The position numbers were made by a program, and so were the translations under genes. Of a stretch of DNA of 64,000 nt, positions 1-11,043 are shown piece by piece; positions within the stretch are counted from its first letter, which is position 1; every line of letters starts with the position of its first letter. The notes beneath the pieces were generated by a model, which saw nothing but the letters and a program-made list of their open reading frames with translations, searched no databases and was not told the origin of the DNA. This DNA is from Paracoccus sp. S-4012 (lineage in GTDB: Bacteria > Pseudomonadota > Alphaproteobacteria > Rhodobacterales > Rhodobacteraceae), in the NCBI RefSeq assembly GCF_009674885.1, contig NZ_WKKA01000001.1:434001-498000 (forward strand), written 5' to 3'.

Positions 1-2363
1 TGCGCGTAGCCGCGGAAGCCCACGACCGAGCGCAGGTGCTCGAGCGTCACCAGATGCTCGCGCCATTTAGCGTCGATCTGCTGGAGAAGCACCTGCTTCT
101 CGATCTGGCGCATGGTCTCGGGGCCGAAGGATTCGGTCTTCTTCTCCATGTAGGCGTCCGAGGCCTCGGCGATCCGGTCGAGGATCACCTCCTGGTCCAC
201 CCCGTCCTCGGCCGCCCAGTCGGCGATCGGCAGGTCGAGGTTCAGCCCCTCGATCACCGCCTGCTTCAGCCCCGCACTGTCCCACTGGTCGGGATAGGAG
301 CGGGCAGGCATGTAGCGGTCCACCAGATCCTCGATGACCTGATGGCGCATGTCGGCGGCGATCTCGTCGACCTCGTTAGAGTCCATGATCTCGCGCCGCT
401 GGCCGAAGATCGCCTTGCGCTGGTCGTTCATCACGTCGTCGAACTTCAGCAGCTGCTTGCGGATGTCGAAGTTGCGCCCCTCGACCTTGGCCTGCGCGCG
501 CTCGAGGCTCTTGTTCACCCACGGGTGGATGATCGCCTCGCCCTCCTTCATGCCCAGCGTGGACAGCACCTTGTCCAGCCGCTCGGAGCCGAAGATCCGC
601 ATCAGGTCGTCGTCGAGCGACAGGAAGAACAGCGAGCGGCCCGGATCGCCCTGACGGCCCGAGCGGCCGCGCAGCTGGTTGTCGATCCGCCGGCTCTCGT
701 GGCGTTCGGTCGCCAGCACGAAAAGGCCGCCCGCCTCCAGCACCCGGCGCTTGGCCTCGGCGTGGTCGGCCTCGATCCTCGCGCGCAGCTCGTCGGGGTT
801 CGCCTCCGGGTCGGCCTTGAGCGCGTCGAGCACCTTCATCTCGACATTGCCGCCGAGCTGGATGTCGGTGCCGCGCCCGGCCATGTTGGTGGCAATCGTC
901 ACCGCGCCGGGCTTGCCCGCGTCAGCGACGATCTGCGCCTCCTGCTCGTGCTGGCGCGCGTTGAGGACGTTGTGCGCGATGCCCTTCGCCTTCAGCAACT
1001 CCGACAGCATCTCGGACTTCTCGATCGAGGTCGTGCCGACGAGGATCGGCTGCCCCGCGCCATGCGCCTCGCGGATCGCCTCGATCACCGCGGCATGCTT
1101 CTCGTCGGCGGTGCGGTAGACACGGTCATGCTCGTCCACGCGGGCGATCGGACGGTTGGTGGGCACCTCGACCACGCCGAGCTTGTAAATCTCGGCAAAC
1201 TCCTCGGCCTCGGTGGCCGCGGTGCCGGTCATGCCGGCGAGCTTGTCGTAGAGGCGGAAGTAGTTCTGGAACGTCACCGAGGCGAGGGTCACGTTCTCCG
1301 GCTGGATATCCACCCGCTCCTTGGCCTCGATGGCTTGGTGCAGCCCTTCCGAGAGGCGGCGGCCCTTCATCATGCGGCCGGTGAACTCGTCGATCAGCAC
1401 CACCTCGCCGTTCTGGACGATGTAGTTCTGGTCGCGGTGGTAGAGCTTGTGGGCGCGCAGACCCTGCCCGAGGTGATGCACGATGGTCGTGCTCTCGGGG
1501 TCGTAGAGGCGCTGCCCCTCGGGCAGGATGCCGGCCGCGCGCAGCCGCTGCTCGAGATACTCGTTGCCCTCCTCCGAGAAGGTCGCGTTGCGGGTCTTCT
1601 CGTCGATCTTGTAGTGGCTCTCGTCCAGTTCCGGGATGAAGGCGTCGAGCGTCTTGTAGAGCTCGCTGCGGTCCTCGCTCGGGCCCGAGATGATGAGCGG
1701 GGTCCGCGCCTCGTCGATCAGGATTGAGTCGACCTCGTCCACGATCGCGTAATTGTGTCCGCGCTGCACCATCTCCTCGAGCGAGGCCTTCATGTTGTCG
1801 CGCAGGTAGTCGAAGCCAAGCTCGTTGTTGGTCGAATAGGTCACGTCGGCCGCGTAGGCCGCGCGCTTCTCGGCCTCCGGTTGGAACGGCACCACGACGC
1901 CGGTGGTCATGCCGAGCTGGCGGAACACCTTGCCCATCCAGTCGGCGTCGCGGCGGGCGAGGTAGTCGTTCACGGTGACGACGTGGACGCCCTTGCCCGA
2001 CAGCGCGTTGAGATAGGCCGGGAAGGTTGCGACGAGGGTCTTGCCCTCGCCGGTCTTCATCTCGGCGATGTTGCCCTCGTGCAGGAAGATGCCGCCCATC
2101 AGCTGCACGTCGAAGGCCCGGAGGCCGAGCGCGCGGCGCGCGCCCTCGCGGCAGTTGGCAAAGGCCTCCGGCAGCAGCGCGTCGAGGGCCTCGCCCTTCT
2201 GCGCGCGGTCCTGCAACTCGCGGGTCCTGGCGATCAGCTCGTCGTCCGAGAGCGCCTGGAACTGCGGCTCGAGCGCGTTGATCCGCTGGACCAGCGGCCA
2301 GGTGGCCTTGACCTTGCGGTCGTTGGGCGTGCCAAAGAGCTTCTTCGCCAGAGTGCCGAGCAT
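1..2363 (-). CDS. secA: Protein translocase subunit SecA (3' end outside window)
   Basis: SecA is the cytoplasmic ATPase motor that pushes unfolded preproteins through SecYEG. The reverse-strand translation begins [11 protein letters not shown] and gives about 787 residues before the window edge. It has the Walker A segment [11 protein letters not shown] near residue 100, the DEVDS Walker B box near 207, and the helicase-type [13 protein letters not shown] and [10 protein letters not shown] motifs near 490 and 570. The C-terminal linker and any zinc-binding tail lie outside the window. The ATG at 2363 is the conventional SecA start. It diverges from the parvulin gene across 216 bases, and a good sigma70-like promoter lies in that gap. 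Identification is certain; only completeness is unknown. Confidence 0.98.
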   Translation of the reverse strand, partial: MLGTLAKKLFGTPNDRKVKATWPLVQRINALEPQFQALSDDELIARTRELQDRAQKGEALDALLPEAFANCREGARRALGLRAFDVQLMGGIFLHEGNIAEMKTGEGKTLVATFPAYLNALSGKGVHVVTVNDYLARRDADWMGKVFRQLGMTTGVVVPFQPEAEKRAAYAADVTYSTNNELGFDYLRDNMKASLEEMVQRGHNYAIVDEVDSILIDEARTPLIISGPSEDRSELYKTLDAFIPELDESHYKIDEKTRNATFSEEGNEYLEQRLRAAGILPEGQRLYDPESTTIVHHLGQGLRAHKLYHRDQNYIVQNGEVVLIDEFTGRMMKGRRLSEGLHQAIEAKERVDIQPENVTLASVTFQNYFRLYDKLAGMTGTAATEAEEFAEIYKLGVVEVPTNRPIARVDEHDRVYRTADEKHAAVIEAIREAHGAGQPILVGTTSIEKSEMLSELLKAKGIAHNVLNARQHEQEAQIVADAGKPGAVTIATNMAGRGTDIQLGGNVEMKVLDALKADPEANPDELRARIEADHAEAKRRVLEAGGLFVLATERHESRRIDNQLRGRSGRQGDPGRSLFFLSLDDDLMRIFGSERLDKVLSTLGMKEGEAIIHPWVNKSLERAQAKVEGRNFDIRKQLLKFDDVMNDQRKAIFGQRREIMDSNEVDEIAADMRHQVIEDLVDRYMPARSYPDQWDSAGLKQAVIEGLNLDLPIADWAAEDGVDQEVILDRIAEASDAYMEKKTESFGPETMRQIEKQVLLQQIDAKWREHLVTLEHLRSVVGFRGYA

Positions 2364-2499
2364 CGCGTTCCTGCCGTCATTTGCGCCCCGGGTGCGGCGG
2401 CGTGCGGGCGGTCCTTGGCCCACTTGCCCGCACCGATCGGCTTGCCGTATCAGGGGGCCTGCACGAAAGCGGCGGGTGCGCTTTCCCGGTTGTCGGCCG

Positions 2500-2528
2500 G
2501 ATTTAGGCGCGCCCCGTCCCACTGTCAA
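2500..2528 (-). promoter_or_regulatory. Predicted sigma70-type promoter of secA
   Basis: On the minus strand a perfect TTGACA (2528-2523) is followed after exactly 17 bases by TAAATC (2505-2500). That would start transcription near 2493 and leave a leader of about 130 bases before the secA ATG. The -35 box and spacing are ideal and the -10 box is weak, which is common in alphaproteobacteria. Prediction from sequence only. Confidence 0.5.
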
Positions 2529-2579
2529 CGCCGCCCCCGCGCCCTCGAGGCCGGGCCAGCGCCCCGAAAGGCACCGCCG

Positions 2580-3401
2580 ATGAAACCCCTCCGCCCGATC
2601 CTCGCCGCGCTCGCGCTGAGCCTTGCTTCGCCCGCCGCGGCGCAGCCCGCCGACGACGCGACCGTGGTCGCCACCGTGAACGGCGAGGCGATCACGCTGG
2701 GCGAGATGCGCGCGCTGAAGGCCGGCATGGGGCCGCAGGCCGCGGCCCTGCCCGATGCGGCGCTGTGGGACATGATCCTCGACCAGATCACCCGGCAGAC
2801 GGCGGTGGCACAGGCGGGCGAGGGGAACCTCACGCCCCGTGACGAGGCGCTGCTGGCGCTGCAGCGCCGCTCACTGCTCGCCACGATCGCGCTCGAGGCC
2901 GTGGCCGAGCCGGAGCCGACCGAGGAGGAGCTGCGCGCCGCCTATGACGCCCTCTGGGGCAGCGCCGGCGAGGTGACGGAATACAGCGCCCAGCATATCC
3001 TCGTCGAAACCGAGGAGGCGGCGCAGGCCGTGGCGGCCGAGATCGAGGGCGGCAAGGACTTCGGGCAGGTGGCCGAGGAGCGTTCGACCGATTCCTCGGG
3101 GCCGGGCGGCGGCGACCTCGGTTGGTTCACGCTCGACATGATGGTCGCCCCCTTCGCGGAGGCCGTGGGCGCGCTCGAGAAGGGCGAGGTCTCTGCGCCG
3201 GTGGAATCGCAGTTCGGCTGGCACGTCATCCGCCTGAACGAGAGCCGCCTGAAGGAAGCGCCCGCCTTCGAGGAGGTCCGCGACCAGATGGCCCAGCAGG
3301 TCCGCCGCGAGCGGGTCGAGGCCGAGGTGCAGCGCATCACCGGCGAGGCCGAGGTCGAGCGCACCGAGGGCCTCTCGCCCGACCTGCTCGGGGCCGAGTG
3401 A
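2580..3401 (+). CDS. Periplasmic parvulin-type peptidyl-prolyl isomerase (PpiC/SurA/PrsA-like)
   Basis: The 273-residue product has a cleavable signal peptide ([22 protein letters not shown]), an N-terminal SurA-like helical part, and one rotamase domain at about residues 134-222. Parvulin landmarks are [17 protein letters not shown] and FGWHVIRL. It should act in the periplasm, isomerising prolyl bonds and chaperoning exported or outer-membrane proteins. This fits its position divergent from secA. The ATG at 2580 was chosen because the signal peptide starts there; the open frame extends far upstream only as an antisense shadow of secA. argJ starts two bases after its stop, so the two are probably co-transcribed. 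Whether it is a functional PrsA or SurA equivalent cannot be told from sequence. Confidence 0.93.
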   Translation: MKPLRPILAALALSLASPAAAQPADDATVVATVNGEAITLGEMRALKAGMGPQAAALPDAALWDMILDQITRQTAVAQAGEGNLTPRDEALLALQRRSLLATIALEAVAEPEPTEEELRAAYDALWGSAGEVTEYSAQHILVETEEAAQAVAAEIEGGKDFGQVAEERSTDSSGPGGGDLGWFTLDMMVAPFAEAVGALEKGEVSAPVESQFGWHVIRLNESRLKEAPAFEEVRDQMAQQVRRERVEAEVQRITGEAEVERTEGLSPDLLGAE

Positions 3402-3402
3402 C

Positions 3403-4656
3403 ATGGCGAAGGCCGCGCTCCCGGTCTCGCCCCTCGCGCCCGCGTCTTTCCCGGACCTTCCGGTGATCGAGGGGGTGGAGTTCGCCACCGCCGCGGCCGG
3501 GGTGAAGTATCAGGGCCGCACCGACGTGATGCTGGTCCGCCTCGCCCCCGGCACCGCCATCGCCGGGGCCTTCACCCGCTCCTCCACCCGCGCCCCGAGC
3601 GTGCTCGACTGCGAGGCGAAGCTTGCGGCGGGGCGCGCGAGCCGCGAGGGCGCGGCGATCATCGTCAACTCCGGCAACGCCAACGCCTTCACGGGCAGGC
3701 GCGGGCAGGAGGGCGTGGATGCCGTGACCGGTGCGGTGGCGCAGGCCCTCGGCGTGCCGCCGGGGCGCGTGTTCTCGTCCTCGACCGGCGTGATCGGCGA
3801 GCCGCTGCCGCATGAGCGCATCACCGCCGTGATCGGCGAGGCCGCGGCGCGGCTCGCGCCGGACGGCATCGCCGACGCCGCCCGCGCAATCATGACCACC
3901 GATACCTTCCCCAAGGGCGCCGCGGCAGAGGTGCAGGGCGAAGGCGGCACGATCCGCATCGCCGGGATCGCCAAGGGCTCGGGCATGATCGCGCCGGACA
4001 TGGCGACGATGCTGGTCTACATCTTCACCGACGCCGCGATCGCGCCCGAGGTGCTGCAGCGGATGGTCTCGCGCTCGCTCGGCACGACCTTCAACGCGAT
4101 CACCGTGGACAGCGACACCTCGACCTCGGACGCGCTGATCGTCGCGGCGACGGGCCGCTCGCCCGCCGCGCCGATCCGCTCGGCCCGCGGTGCCACGGGG
4201 CAGGCCTTCGCCGCGGCGCTGCATGGCGTCATGGAGGACTTGGCGAAGCAAGTCGTCCGCGACGGCGAGGGGGCAACGAAACTCGTCGAGGTCCGCGTGA
4301 CTGGCGCCGCCTCCGACGCGGACGCGCACCGGGTCGCCATGTCGATCGCCAACTCGCCGCTGGTCAAGACCGCCATCGCCGGCGAGGACGCCAACTGGGG
4401 CCGGGTCGTCATGGCGGTGGGCAAGTCCGGCGCGCAGGCCGACCGCGACCGCCTCACGATCCGCTTCGGCGAGCTGACGCTGGCCCGCGACGGCTTCCGC
4501 GATCCCGGCTACGACGAGACCGCGGCCGCCGCCTACATGAAGCGGCAGGAACTGGTGCTGGCCGTGGATCTCGGGCTTGGACAGGGCGAGCGCACCGTCT
4601 GGACCTGCGACCTCACGCATGGCTACATCGACATCAACGCCGATTACCGGTCGTGA
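3403..4656 (+). CDS. argJ: Bifunctional glutamate N-acetyltransferase / amino-acid N-acetyltransferase ArgJ
   Basis: ArgJ moves the acetyl group from N-acetylornithine to glutamate, and in its bifunctional form also uses acetyl-CoA, closing the cyclic arginine pathway in the cytoplasm. The 417-residue protein carries [14 protein letters not shown], in which Thr202 (ATML) is the expected autoproteolysis site and nucleophile separating the alpha and beta chains. Other family blocks are [10 protein letters not shown] and [11 protein letters not shown]. Length is normal for the family. It begins two bases after the parvulin stop and overlaps mutT by four bases. argG lies 23 kb away in the same window, so arginine genes are scattered. 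Confidence 0.97.
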   Translation: MAKAALPVSPLAPASFPDLPVIEGVEFATAAAGVKYQGRTDVMLVRLAPGTAIAGAFTRSSTRAPSVLDCEAKLAAGRASREGAAIIVNSGNANAFTGRRGQEGVDAVTGAVAQALGVPPGRVFSSSTGVIGEPLPHERITAVIGEAAARLAPDGIADAARAIMTTDTFPKGAAAEVQGEGGTIRIAGIAKGSGMIAPDMATMLVYIFTDAAIAPEVLQRMVSRSLGTTFNAITVDSDTSTSDALIVAATGRSPAAPIRSARGATGQAFAAALHGVMEDLAKQVVRDGEGATKLVEVRVTGAASDADAHRVAMSIANSPLVKTAIAGEDANWGRVVMAVGKSGAQADRDRLTIRFGELTLARDGFRDPGYDETAAAAYMKRQELVLAVDLGLGQGERTVWTCDLTHGYIDINADYRS

Positions 4657-5051
4657 ACCTCCTGCTCGTCGCCGCGGTGGCGCTGATCGATGCCGACGGG
4701 CGTGTGCTTCTGGCGCAACGTCCCGAGGGCAAGTCGCTCGCCGGGCTGTGGGAGTTTCCGGGCGGCAAGGTCGAGTCGGGAGAGACGCCCGAGGGCGCGT
4801 TGATCCGCGAATTGCACGAGGAACTGGGCATCGAGACCTGGGCTTCGTGCCTCGCGCCGCTGACCTTCGCCAGCCACGCCTACGAGTCCTTCCACCTGCT
4901 GATGCCGCTTTTCGCCTGCCGCCGCTGGCAGGGGCAGCTGCGCGCGCATGAGCATCAGGCGCTCGCCTGGGTGCGCGCGCGGGATCTCGCCGCCTACCCG
5001 ATGCCGCCCGCCGACCTGCCGCTGATCCCGATCCTGCGCGACTGGCTCTGA
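4653..5051 (+). CDS. mutT: MutT-like Nudix hydrolase (8-oxo-dGTP diphosphatase type)
   Basis: A 132-residue single-domain Nudix protein. The Nudix box runs from about residue 38 ([10 protein letters not shown]) to 60 (RELHEELGI), preceded by GLWEFPGG, the typical MutT signature. The known family role is hydrolysis of oxidised purine triphosphates such as 8-oxo-dGTP to monophosphates, preventing A-C transversions. The start is a GTG at 4653 that overlaps the argJ TGA in a GTGA, implying translational coupling. Substrate range cannot be judged from sequence; a related role in (d)NTP clean-up is the alternative. Confidence 0.93.
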   Translation: MNLLLVAAVALIDADGRVLLAQRPEGKSLAGLWEFPGGKVESGETPEGALIRELHEELGIETWASCLAPLTFASHAYESFHLLMPLFACRRWQGQLRAHEHQALAWVRARDLAAYPMPPADLPLIPILRDWL

Positions 5052-5197
5052 TTCTCTTCGCCTGTTGAAGCGCTTTTCGGCCCAACCGGATCGTCTCGGG
5101 GCTGAAGATGCGCTCTGGCGGTGATGCTTCCGCGCTCCTGCCGCGCCGCAGCGCGAAACTTTCATCTGCGGCAAGCGGAATGAGGGCAACATTCTTT

Positions 5198-5226
5198 TTG
5201 GAATGTAAACCTTTTTGCGACATACC
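5198..5226 (+). promoter_or_regulatory. Predicted promoter with overlapping inverted repeat, upstream of the 52-residue gene
   Basis: TTGGAA (5198-5203) and CATACC (5221-5226) are spaced by 17 bases in an unusually AT-rich patch. The inverted repeat ACATTC (5189-5194) / GAATGT (5201-5206) covers the -35 box, so a repressor site is plausible. This is the only such AT-rich island between mutT and infB. Prediction only. Confidence 0.35.
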
Positions 5227-5249
5227 TGACCCTGGGACAGGAGGCAGGG

Positions 5250-5408
5250 ATGATCCGAACCATCACAATCGGTACTTGCGTATCCATTCAGGGGTTGTTC
5301 GAGCGGCTGACCCCGGCAGGCACGATGATCGTGCGGGTGGGGGGGCAGACCTATGAGGGCAAGCCCGTCGGGCGCCTGCCTGCGGCAGGACGGACGGCAA
5401 GCGCATAG
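5250..5408 (+). CDS. Small hypothetical protein (52 residues)
   Basis: ATG at 5250 follows a strong Shine-Dalgarno (GGAGG, ending about six bases upstream) and opens a 52-codon frame ending TAG at 5406-5408. The product starts [20 protein letters not shown] and includes [18 protein letters not shown], then an Ala/Gly/Arg tail. No signal peptide or membrane segment is evident; the pattern of short beta-like stretches suggests a small beta barrel or hairpin. I do not recognise the family. Support for a real gene: ideal ribosome-binding site, a candidate promoter with operator-like palindrome just upstream, and a strong intrinsic terminator two bases after the stop. It is distinct from an overlapping out-of-frame 82-codon frame at 5108-5356, which lacks such signals. 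Confidence 0.7.
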   Translation: MIRTITIGTCVSIQGLFERLTPAGTMIVRVGGQTYEGKPVGRLPAAGRTASA

Positions 5409-5409
5409 C

Positions 5410-5437
5410 AAAAGGGCGCCCCGCGGGGCGCCCTTTT
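5410..5437. terminator. Bidirectional intrinsic terminator between the small gene and infB
   Basis: A perfect palindrome, AAAAGGGCGCCCC / GGGGCGCCCTTTT with a two-base centre, has a run of A on one side and T on the other. It can end both the plus-strand small-gene transcript and the minus-strand rimP-infB transcript (infB stop at 5468). Confidence 0.88.
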
Positions 5438-5467
5438 TCGGTTCGTCCGACGTCGGCCGCGACGCTG

Positions 5468-7999
5468 TCAGAGCGTGCGCTCGACCTCCTCGCGCTCGAA
5501 GATCTCGATGACATCGCCCTTGCGGATGTCGTCGTAGTTCTCGAAGGCCATGCCGCATTCCTGGCCGGACTGGACCTCCTTCACCTCGTCCTTGAAGCGC
5601 TTGAGCGTCTTCAGCGTGCCCTCGTGGATCACCACGTTGTCGCGCAGCAGACGCACCCCGGCCGAGCGGCGGGCGACGCCCTCGGTCACGAGGCAGCCGG
5701 CGACGTTGCCGACGCCGGAGACGCGGAACACTTCCTTGATCTCGGCATAGCCGATGAAGTGCTCGCGCACCTCGGCCGACAGCAGGCCCGACGCCGCGGC
5801 TTTGATGTCGTCGATCAGGTCGTAGATGATCGAATAGTAGCGGATCTCGACGCCCTTCTGGTTCGCGGCACTCCGCGCCGGGGCGTTCGCCCGGACGTTG
5901 AAGCCGATCACCGGCGCGCTCGATGCCTCGGCCAGGCCGATATCCGATTCGGTGATCGCGCCGACGCCGTAATGCAGCACGCGGACGCGGACTTCTTCGT
6001 TGCCGACCTTCTCGAGCGCCTGGACGATTGCCTCGGCCGAGCCCTGCACGTCGGCCTTCACCACCACCGGCAGCTCGGCCACGTTCTCGTCCGCCTTGGC
6101 CCGCGCCATCAGCTGCTCGAGCGTCGTCGCGGCACCCACGGCGGCGCGCTTGTCCTTCGCGGCCTGGCTCCTGTAGTCGGCGATCTCGCGCGCCTGCGCT
6201 TCGGTTTCGACCACGTTCAGGACGTCGCCTGCCTCGGGCGTGCCGTTCAGGCCCAGCACCTCGACCGGCACCGACGGCCCGGCCACGCTCACGCGCTCGC
6301 CCTTGTCGTCGATCAGCGCCCGGACCTTGCCCCACTGTTCGCCGACGACGAAGATGTCGCCCTGCTTCAGCGTGCCGTTCTGGACCAGCACCGTCGCCAC
6401 CGGGCCGCGGCCCACGTCGAGCTTGGCCTCGATCACGGCGCCGAGGGCGGCGCGGTCGGGGTTGGCGTGCAGTTCCAGAATTTCGGCCTGCAGCGCGATC
6501 GCCTCGAGCAGCGCGTCGATGCCCTGGCCGGTCGCGGCCGAGACTTCGACGTCCTGCACGTCGCCCGACATCGCCTCGACCACCACCTCGTGCTGGAGCA
6601 GGTCGGTGCGGACCTTCTGCGGATTGGCCGAGGGCTTGTCGATCTTGTTGATGGCCACGATCATCGGCACGCCCGCGGCCTTGGCGTGGTTGATGGCTTC
6701 GACCGTCTGCGGCATCACCGCGTCGTCGGCGGCCACGACCAGCACCACGATGTCGGTCACGTTCGCCCCCCGCGCCCGCATGGACGTGAAGGCGGCGTGG
6801 CCGGGCGTGTCGAGGAAGGTCAGCACCGCGCCCGAATCGGTCGTCACCTGATAGGCGCCGATATGCTGGGTGATGCCGCCGGCCTCGCCGGAGACCACGT
6901 TCGCCTGCCGGATGCGGTCCAGCAGCGAGGTCTTGCCGTGGTCCACATGGCCCATGATCGTGATGATCGGGGCGCGCGGCTGCAGGTCGGCGGGCGCGTC
7001 GTCCTGCGTGTGCAGCACCTGCTCCACGTCCGCATCGCTGACGCGCACCGCGCGGTGGCCGAATTCCTCGATCACCAGTTCGGCCGTGTCGGCGTCGATC
7101 GGCTCGTTGGCCGTGACCATCATGCCCATCTTCATCAGTGACTTGATGACCGCGGCCACGCGCTCGGTCATGCGGTTGGCAAGCTCGGCGACGGTGATCG
7201 TCTCGGGCAGCTGGACGTCGCGGAACTGCTTTTCGGCCCGCTGCGACTGGCCCATCGCCTTGGCGCGGGCCTTTTCCTGCTTGCGCTTCATCGCTGCGAG
7301 GCTGCGCTGACGCCCGCCCTCGCCGGACAGCGCGGCGGTGACCGAGAGCTTGCCGGTGCGGCGGCTGTCCTCGCCCTTGCCCTTGCCGCGGGCATCGCGA
7401 TCAGCCCCGGGCGCATCGCCCCGGTCGCGGTCGGTGCGGCGCGGGCCGGTGCCCACGCCCGGCTTCTCGGCGCGGGCGGCGGCGGCCTCGGCCGCGGCGC
7501 GGTCGGCCGGCGTGGCAGCCGCGGGCTTGGCCGTGACCTCGGCCTTCTTCTGCGCGCGCAGCTCGGCCTCGCGGGCGCGGCGCTCATCTTCCTCGGCCTT
7601 GAGGCGCAGGGCTTCCTCGCGCTCGCGCTCCTCGCGCTCCCTGGCCTCGATCTCGGCCCGGCGGCGCTCGCGCTCCTCCTCGCGGGCCTTTTCCTCGGCG
7701 GCACGGTTCGCGGCTTCCTCGACCTCGCGGGCCTTGGCGGCCTGCAGCGCCTTGAGCCGGCGCTCCATCTCGGCTTCGGAGATCCCGGCCGGACGCTTGG
7801 AGGGATCGGAGGCGACAGCCGCGACCGAGCCGGGCCGCGCCGTTGTCGCCGCGGCGCCGGGCTTCGGCACCACGACGCGCTTGCGCTTGGTCTCGACCTG
7901 CACGGTCTTGGTGCGACCGTGGCTGAAGCTCTGCTTCACCTGGCCCGAACGGCCGGCGCCACCGAGGCCCAGCGGCTTCTTCCCGTCAGTATCGCTCAT
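5468..7999 (-). CDS. infB: Translation initiation factor IF-2
   Basis: IF-2 is the GTPase that brings fMet-tRNA to the 30S subunit. The product of 843 residues starts [14 protein letters not shown]. It has a long, charged Glu/Arg/Ala-rich N-terminal region (about 80-230), then the GTPase domain beginning near 347 with [20 protein letters not shown] and NKIDKP, followed by the beta-barrel and C-terminal domains. The ATG at 7999 was chosen because it overlaps the upstream ylxR stop (ATGA). The reading frame also extends 66 codons upstream, but only as a shadow of ylxR. It is the last gene of the rimP-nusA-ylxR-infB operon and ends before a bidirectional terminator. Confidence 0.98.
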   Translation of the reverse strand: MSDTDGKKPLGLGGAGRSGQVKQSFSHGRTKTVQVETKRKRVVVPKPGAAATTARPGSVAAVASDPSKRPAGISEAEMERRLKALQAAKAREVEEAANRAAEEKAREEERERRRAEIEAREREEREREEALRLKAEEDERRAREAELRAQKKAEVTAKPAAATPADRAAAEAAAARAEKPGVGTGPRRTDRDRGDAPGADRDARGKGKGEDSRRTGKLSVTAALSGEGGRQRSLAAMKRKQEKARAKAMGQSQRAEKQFRDVQLPETITVAELANRMTERVAAVIKSLMKMGMMVTANEPIDADTAELVIEEFGHRAVRVSDADVEQVLHTQDDAPADLQPRAPIITIMGHVDHGKTSLLDRIRQANVVSGEAGGITQHIGAYQVTTDSGAVLTFLDTPGHAAFTSMRARGANVTDIVVLVVAADDAVMPQTVEAINHAKAAGVPMIVAINKIDKPSANPQKVRTDLLQHEVVVEAMSGDVQDVEVSAATGQGIDALLEAIALQAEILELHANPDRAALGAVIEAKLDVGRGPVATVLVQNGTLKQGDIFVVGEQWGKVRALIDDKGERVSVAGPSVPVEVLGLNGTPEAGDVLNVVETEAQAREIADYRSQAAKDKRAAVGAATTLEQLMARAKADENVAELPVVVKADVQGSAEAIVQALEKVGNEEVRVRVLHYGVGAITESDIGLAEASSAPVIGFNVRANAPARSAANQKGVEIRYYSIIYDLIDDIKAAASGLLSAEVREHFIGYAEIKEVFRVSGVGNVAGCLVTEGVARRSAGVRLLRDNVVIHEGTLKTLKRFKDEVKEVQSGQECGMAFENYDDIRKGDVIEIFEREEVERTL

Positions 8000-8625
8000 T
8001 CCGTACCCGAATCCTCTCCGGCAGACCGACTGCCGACATGCCCGCGCAGACCGTTCAGTCTGCTGGCGTCCCTGATCACCTTGTCGGTCAGGCCCCCCGG
8101 CGCGAGCGCGCCGTGTATGACAGAAGCCCGCCCGAAGGACAAACCCAATTCTGATGCCGTCAGGCAGCCGAACCAGCGGCCTCCCTCGGGCGTCCACAAC
8201 TTACCCTTGCCGCGCTCGGACCCGTCCGAGGCCTGCAGCAACACCTTCGCCCGCCCGGCGGCGAGCCAGTCCTTCACCTTCTCGAACCCGGCCACCGCGC
8301 GGCCCGCCTTGCGGGTCAGCGACACCAGTTCGACCACCCGCTGGGCGAGGCCAGCCTCGACCCGGTCCGCGAGGTCCTGGGGCGCCTTCACCTGCGCCTT
8401 CGCGGCGCGGGAGAAGAGGCCCTTGCGGACCGCGGTCTCGATCTCGGCCCGTCCGGCCGTGACCCACATGCCCCGGCCCGGCAGCTTCTCGGCCAGGTCG
8501 GGAAACACCTCGCCCTCCGGCCCGACGACGAAGCGCACGAGGCCGGCCTTGCCGCCGGTCTCGCCGGTGACGATGCAGCGCCGCTCGGGCGCGTCGTTAT
8601 CCTTTGGCCGTCCGCCGCGGGTCAT
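7996..8625 (-). CDS. YlxR-family RNA-binding protein fused to an L7Ae-like domain (DUF448)
   Basis: A 209-residue protein whose first ~90 residues are the YlxR/DUF448 fold ([26 protein letters not shown]). The rest resembles the L7Ae/L30e RNA-binding fold ([16 protein letters not shown]). The genomic position between nusA and infB is the classic site for this family, called RNA-binding or nucleic-acid-binding protein. In other bacteria YlxR has been linked to RNase P modulation, but in alphaproteobacteria the role is not settled. The ATG at 8625 lies 19 bases after nusA; the stop overlaps the infB ATG. An in-frame extension to 8670 runs into nusA and was not used. Confidence 0.92.
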   Translation of the reverse strand: MTRGGRPKDNDAPERRCIVTGETGGKAGLVRFVVGPEGEVFPDLAEKLPGRGMWVTAGRAEIETAVRKGLFSRAAKAQVKAPQDLADRVEAGLAQRVVELVSLTRKAGRAVAGFEKVKDWLAAGRAKVLLQASDGSERGKGKLWTPEGGRWFGCLTASELGLSFGRASVIHGALAPGGLTDKVIRDASRLNGLRGHVGSRSAGEDSGTE

Positions 8626-8644
8626 TCGGGCCCTCAGCGGGCCA

Positions 8645-10282
8645 TCAGGCCCGCCCCTCCTCGGTTTCACCGGTCTCGGCTTCGGCCTCGGCGTCTTCCT
8701 CGCCCTCGGCCACCGCCATCAGCTCGTCGGGATCGACCCAGCCCAGCATCACGCGCGCCGTCATCACCATCGTCTGCGCTTCCTCGAGGCTCACATCGAA
8801 GGGCTCGAGCAGCCCCTCATCCTTCACCCGCTGGCCGTTCTGGGTGGTCCAGCCGCCGGCCAGTTCCCAGTCGGCGCAGGTGGCGAAGTCCTCGAGCGTC
8901 TTGATGCCGTCCTTGGCGAGCGCCTCGACCATCTGCGGGCTGAGCCCCTCGAAGTCGATCAGGCTGTCCTCGGCGCCCAAGGCGCGCGCGTTCTCGAGCG
9001 CGGCCTTGTTCGCCGCCTCCAGATGGTCGCGGGCGCGGGCCTGAAGCTCCTCGGCCGTGCCCTCGTCCACGCCGTCGATCGACAGCAGCTCGCCGACATC
9101 GACATAGGCCACCTCCTCGAGGTTGGTGAAGCCTTCGGTCACGAGAAGCTGGGCGAAGAACTCGTCGAGATCGAGCGTGTCCATGAAGAGCTGCGTGCGG
9201 GCGTTGAACTCGGCCTGGCGACGCTTGCTCTCCTCCTCCTCGGTGAGGATGTCGATGTCGAGGCCGGTGAGCTGCGAGGCGAGGCGCACGTTCTGGCCGC
9301 GCCGGCCGATGGCCAGCGACAGCTGCTCCTCCGGCACCACGACCTCGATCCGCGGCGCGTCCTCGTCGACGACGACCTTGCTGACCTCGGCCGGCTGCAG
9401 CGCGTTCACGAGGAAGGTCGCCTGGTCCTGCGACCACGGAATGATGTCGATCTTCTCGCCCTGCAACTCGCCCACGACGGCCTGCACGCGCGAGCCGCGC
9501 ATGCCCACGCAGGCGCCGACCGGGTCGATGCTGTTATCATAGGAGATGACGGCGATCTTGGCCCGGCTGCCCGGATCGCGGGCCACGGCCTTGATCTCGA
9601 TGATGCCGTCATAGATCTCCGGCACTTCCATGCGGAAGAGTTCCGCCATGAACTGCGGGTCGGTGCGGCTGAGGAAGATCTGCGGCCCGCGGGCCTCGCG
9701 GCGGACGTCCTTGACATAGGCGCGGATGCGGTCGTTCGGGCGATAGCTCTCGCGGCCGATCTTCTCGTTGCGGCGCAGGATCGCCTCGCCGCGGCCCACG
9801 TCCACGATGATGTTGCCGTATTCCTCGCGCTTGACGATGCCGTTGATGATCGTCCCGGCGCGGTCCTTGAACTCCTCGTACTGGCGGTCACGCTCGGCCT
9901 CGCGGACGCGCTGCAGGATCACCTGCTTGGCCGATTGCGCGGCGATCCGGCCGAGCTCGACCGGCGGCACCTCGTCCACGATCATGTCGCCGACCTTCGG
10001 GTCGTCCAGGTAGGGCCGCGCCTGATCGACCGTCAGTTCGGCCTGGTAATTCTCGACCGCCTCGTCCTCGACCACGGTGCGGACGCGGGTGAAGCGGGCG
10101 TTGCCGGTCTTGCGGTCGATGCTGACGCGGATGTCCATCTCGGCGCCGTAGCGCGACTTCGCGGCGCGGGCGAGGCTGTCCTCCATCGCCTCGATGACGA
10201 GTTCCGGCTCGATCATCTTCTCGCGCGCGACGGCTTCCGCGGTCTGCAGAAGCTCGAGCTGGTTGGCTGCGGTAATGGCCAT
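8645..10282 (-). CDS. nusA: Transcription termination/antitermination factor NusA
   Basis: NusA binds RNA polymerase and nascent RNA, modulating pausing, intrinsic termination and antitermination. The 545-residue product starts [20 protein letters not shown]. It has the N-terminal polymerase-binding domain, an S1 domain near 135-200, and tandem KH domains ([14 protein letters not shown] near 250 and [17 protein letters not shown] near 325). C-terminal helix-hairpin-helix repeats typical of alpha- and gammaproteobacterial NusA follow, ending in an acidic tail. ATG 10282 is seven bases after rimP. The family autoregulates this operon in enterobacteria, which makes the leader terminator before rimP of interest. 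Confidence 0.98.
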   Translation of the reverse strand: MAITAANQLELLQTAEAVAREKMIEPELVIEAMEDSLARAAKSRYGAEMDIRVSIDRKTGNARFTRVRTVVEDEAVENYQAELTVDQARPYLDDPKVGDMIVDEVPPVELGRIAAQSAKQVILQRVREAERDRQYEEFKDRAGTIINGIVKREEYGNIIVDVGRGEAILRRNEKIGRESYRPNDRIRAYVKDVRREARGPQIFLSRTDPQFMAELFRMEVPEIYDGIIEIKAVARDPGSRAKIAVISYDNSIDPVGACVGMRGSRVQAVVGELQGEKIDIIPWSQDQATFLVNALQPAEVSKVVVDEDAPRIEVVVPEEQLSLAIGRRGQNVRLASQLTGLDIDILTEEEESKRRQAEFNARTQLFMDTLDLDEFFAQLLVTEGFTNLEEVAYVDVGELLSIDGVDEGTAEELQARARDHLEAANKAALENARALGAEDSLIDFEGLSPQMVEALAKDGIKTLEDFATCADWELAGGWTTQNGQRVKDEGLLEPFDVSLEEAQTMVMTARVMLGWVDPDELMAVAEGEEDAEAEAETGETEEGRA

Positions 10283-10289
10283 CAGGCGA

Positions 10290-10931
10290 TCACTCCTTGG
10301 CGCCGGTCGCAGGACCGGCTTCGTCGGTTGCAATGTCGTCGTCGGTGTCGGCTTCGGTCTCGATAGCGTCGAAGGCGCCCTCGTCGAGGGCGGCGTCGTC
10401 GAGCGTGCCCGCCTCCTTGCGCTGCTTGAGCATCTCGGCGATCAGCTCGTCAGTCAGCACCAGCTTGGCGTCGGTCAGCCATTCGAAGTCGAGGCCGATG
10501 GTCTGCACCTGCCCCTGCTCCTCGAGGTTCAGCAGCACCTCATTGCCCTCCACGCCCGCCAGCACGCCCTTGAAGCGCTTGCGGCCGTCGATCGGCTGGC
10601 TGGTCTCGAGCCGGACCTCGTAGCCCTCGAAGGTCTCGAAATCTTTGAGGCGGGTCAGCGGCCGGTCGATGCCGGGGCTGGAGACCTCCAGATGATAGGC
10701 GTCCTCCAGCGGGTCTTCCACGTCGAGAACCGCGCTGACCGCGATCGAGATGTCGCCGCAGTCCTCGACGTTGATGCCGCCCTCGGGCCGGTCGGCCATG
10801 ATCTGCAGCGTGGCCGTGCGGCCCCCCTGCAGCCGCAGGCGGACGAGTTCGTAGCCCATGTCCTGGATCACCGGCTGCACGATCTCGGCGAGGCGGCGGT
10901 CGATGGCGGTCTTGGCGATGAGGTCGCTCAT
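10290..10931 (-). CDS. rimP: Ribosome maturation factor RimP
   Basis: RimP assists late 30S subunit maturation. The 213-residue protein starts [20 protein letters not shown] and shows the family core [13 protein letters not shown] near residue 85-97, followed by the C-terminal SH3-like domain. It ends in an acidic, low-complexity tail of about 40 residues (E/D/A/T-rich), longer than in E. coli. It is first in the operon with nusA (7-base gap). A promoter and an intrinsic terminator are visible in its roughly 105-base leader. Confidence 0.96.
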   Translation of the reverse strand: MSDLIAKTAIDRRLAEIVQPVIQDMGYELVRLRLQGGRTATLQIMADRPEGGINVEDCGDISIAVSAVLDVEDPLEDAYHLEVSSPGIDRPLTRLKDFETFEGYEVRLETSQPIDGRKRFKGVLAGVEGNEVLLNLEEQGQVQTIGLDFEWLTDAKLVLTDELIAEMLKQRKEAGTLDDAALDEGAFDAIETEADTDDDIATDEAGPATGAKE

Positions 10932-10966
10932 GCGGGTCGTCCTCGGCGGGGCGGGGGTCGGGAAAC

Positions 10967-10991
10967 GAAAAACGGGCCGTCAGCGGCCCGT
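10967..10991 (-). terminator. Intrinsic terminator in the rimP leader (possible attenuator)
   Basis: On the minus strand an 8-base-pair stem ACGGGCCG/CGGCCCGT with a 4-base loop is followed by TTTTTCG. It sits between the predicted rimP promoter (-10 at 11049-11044) and the rimP ATG (10931). It would therefore interrupt the operon's own leader unless read through. It could alternatively only terminate transcription from pip. Confidence 0.65.
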
Positions 10992-11043
10992 GCGGAAGCA
11001 TCCGGTGGGGCAGGGGGTGGAAGCCTGCTCCGCTGTTGGAAGG

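Noticed and set aside
36..1727. Long plus-strand open frames (563 codons and others) opposite secA, infB, nusA, gpmI and hrpB.
   Set aside because: They are antisense reading frames of strongly conserved genes in GC-rich DNA, with compositions rich in His/Arg/Leu/Asp typical of such shadows and no ribosome-binding site.
5108..5356. 82-codon plus-strand frame between mutT and infB.
   Set aside because: It lacks a ribosome-binding site, overlaps the promoter palindrome and is out of frame with the well-signalled 52-codon gene at 5250.
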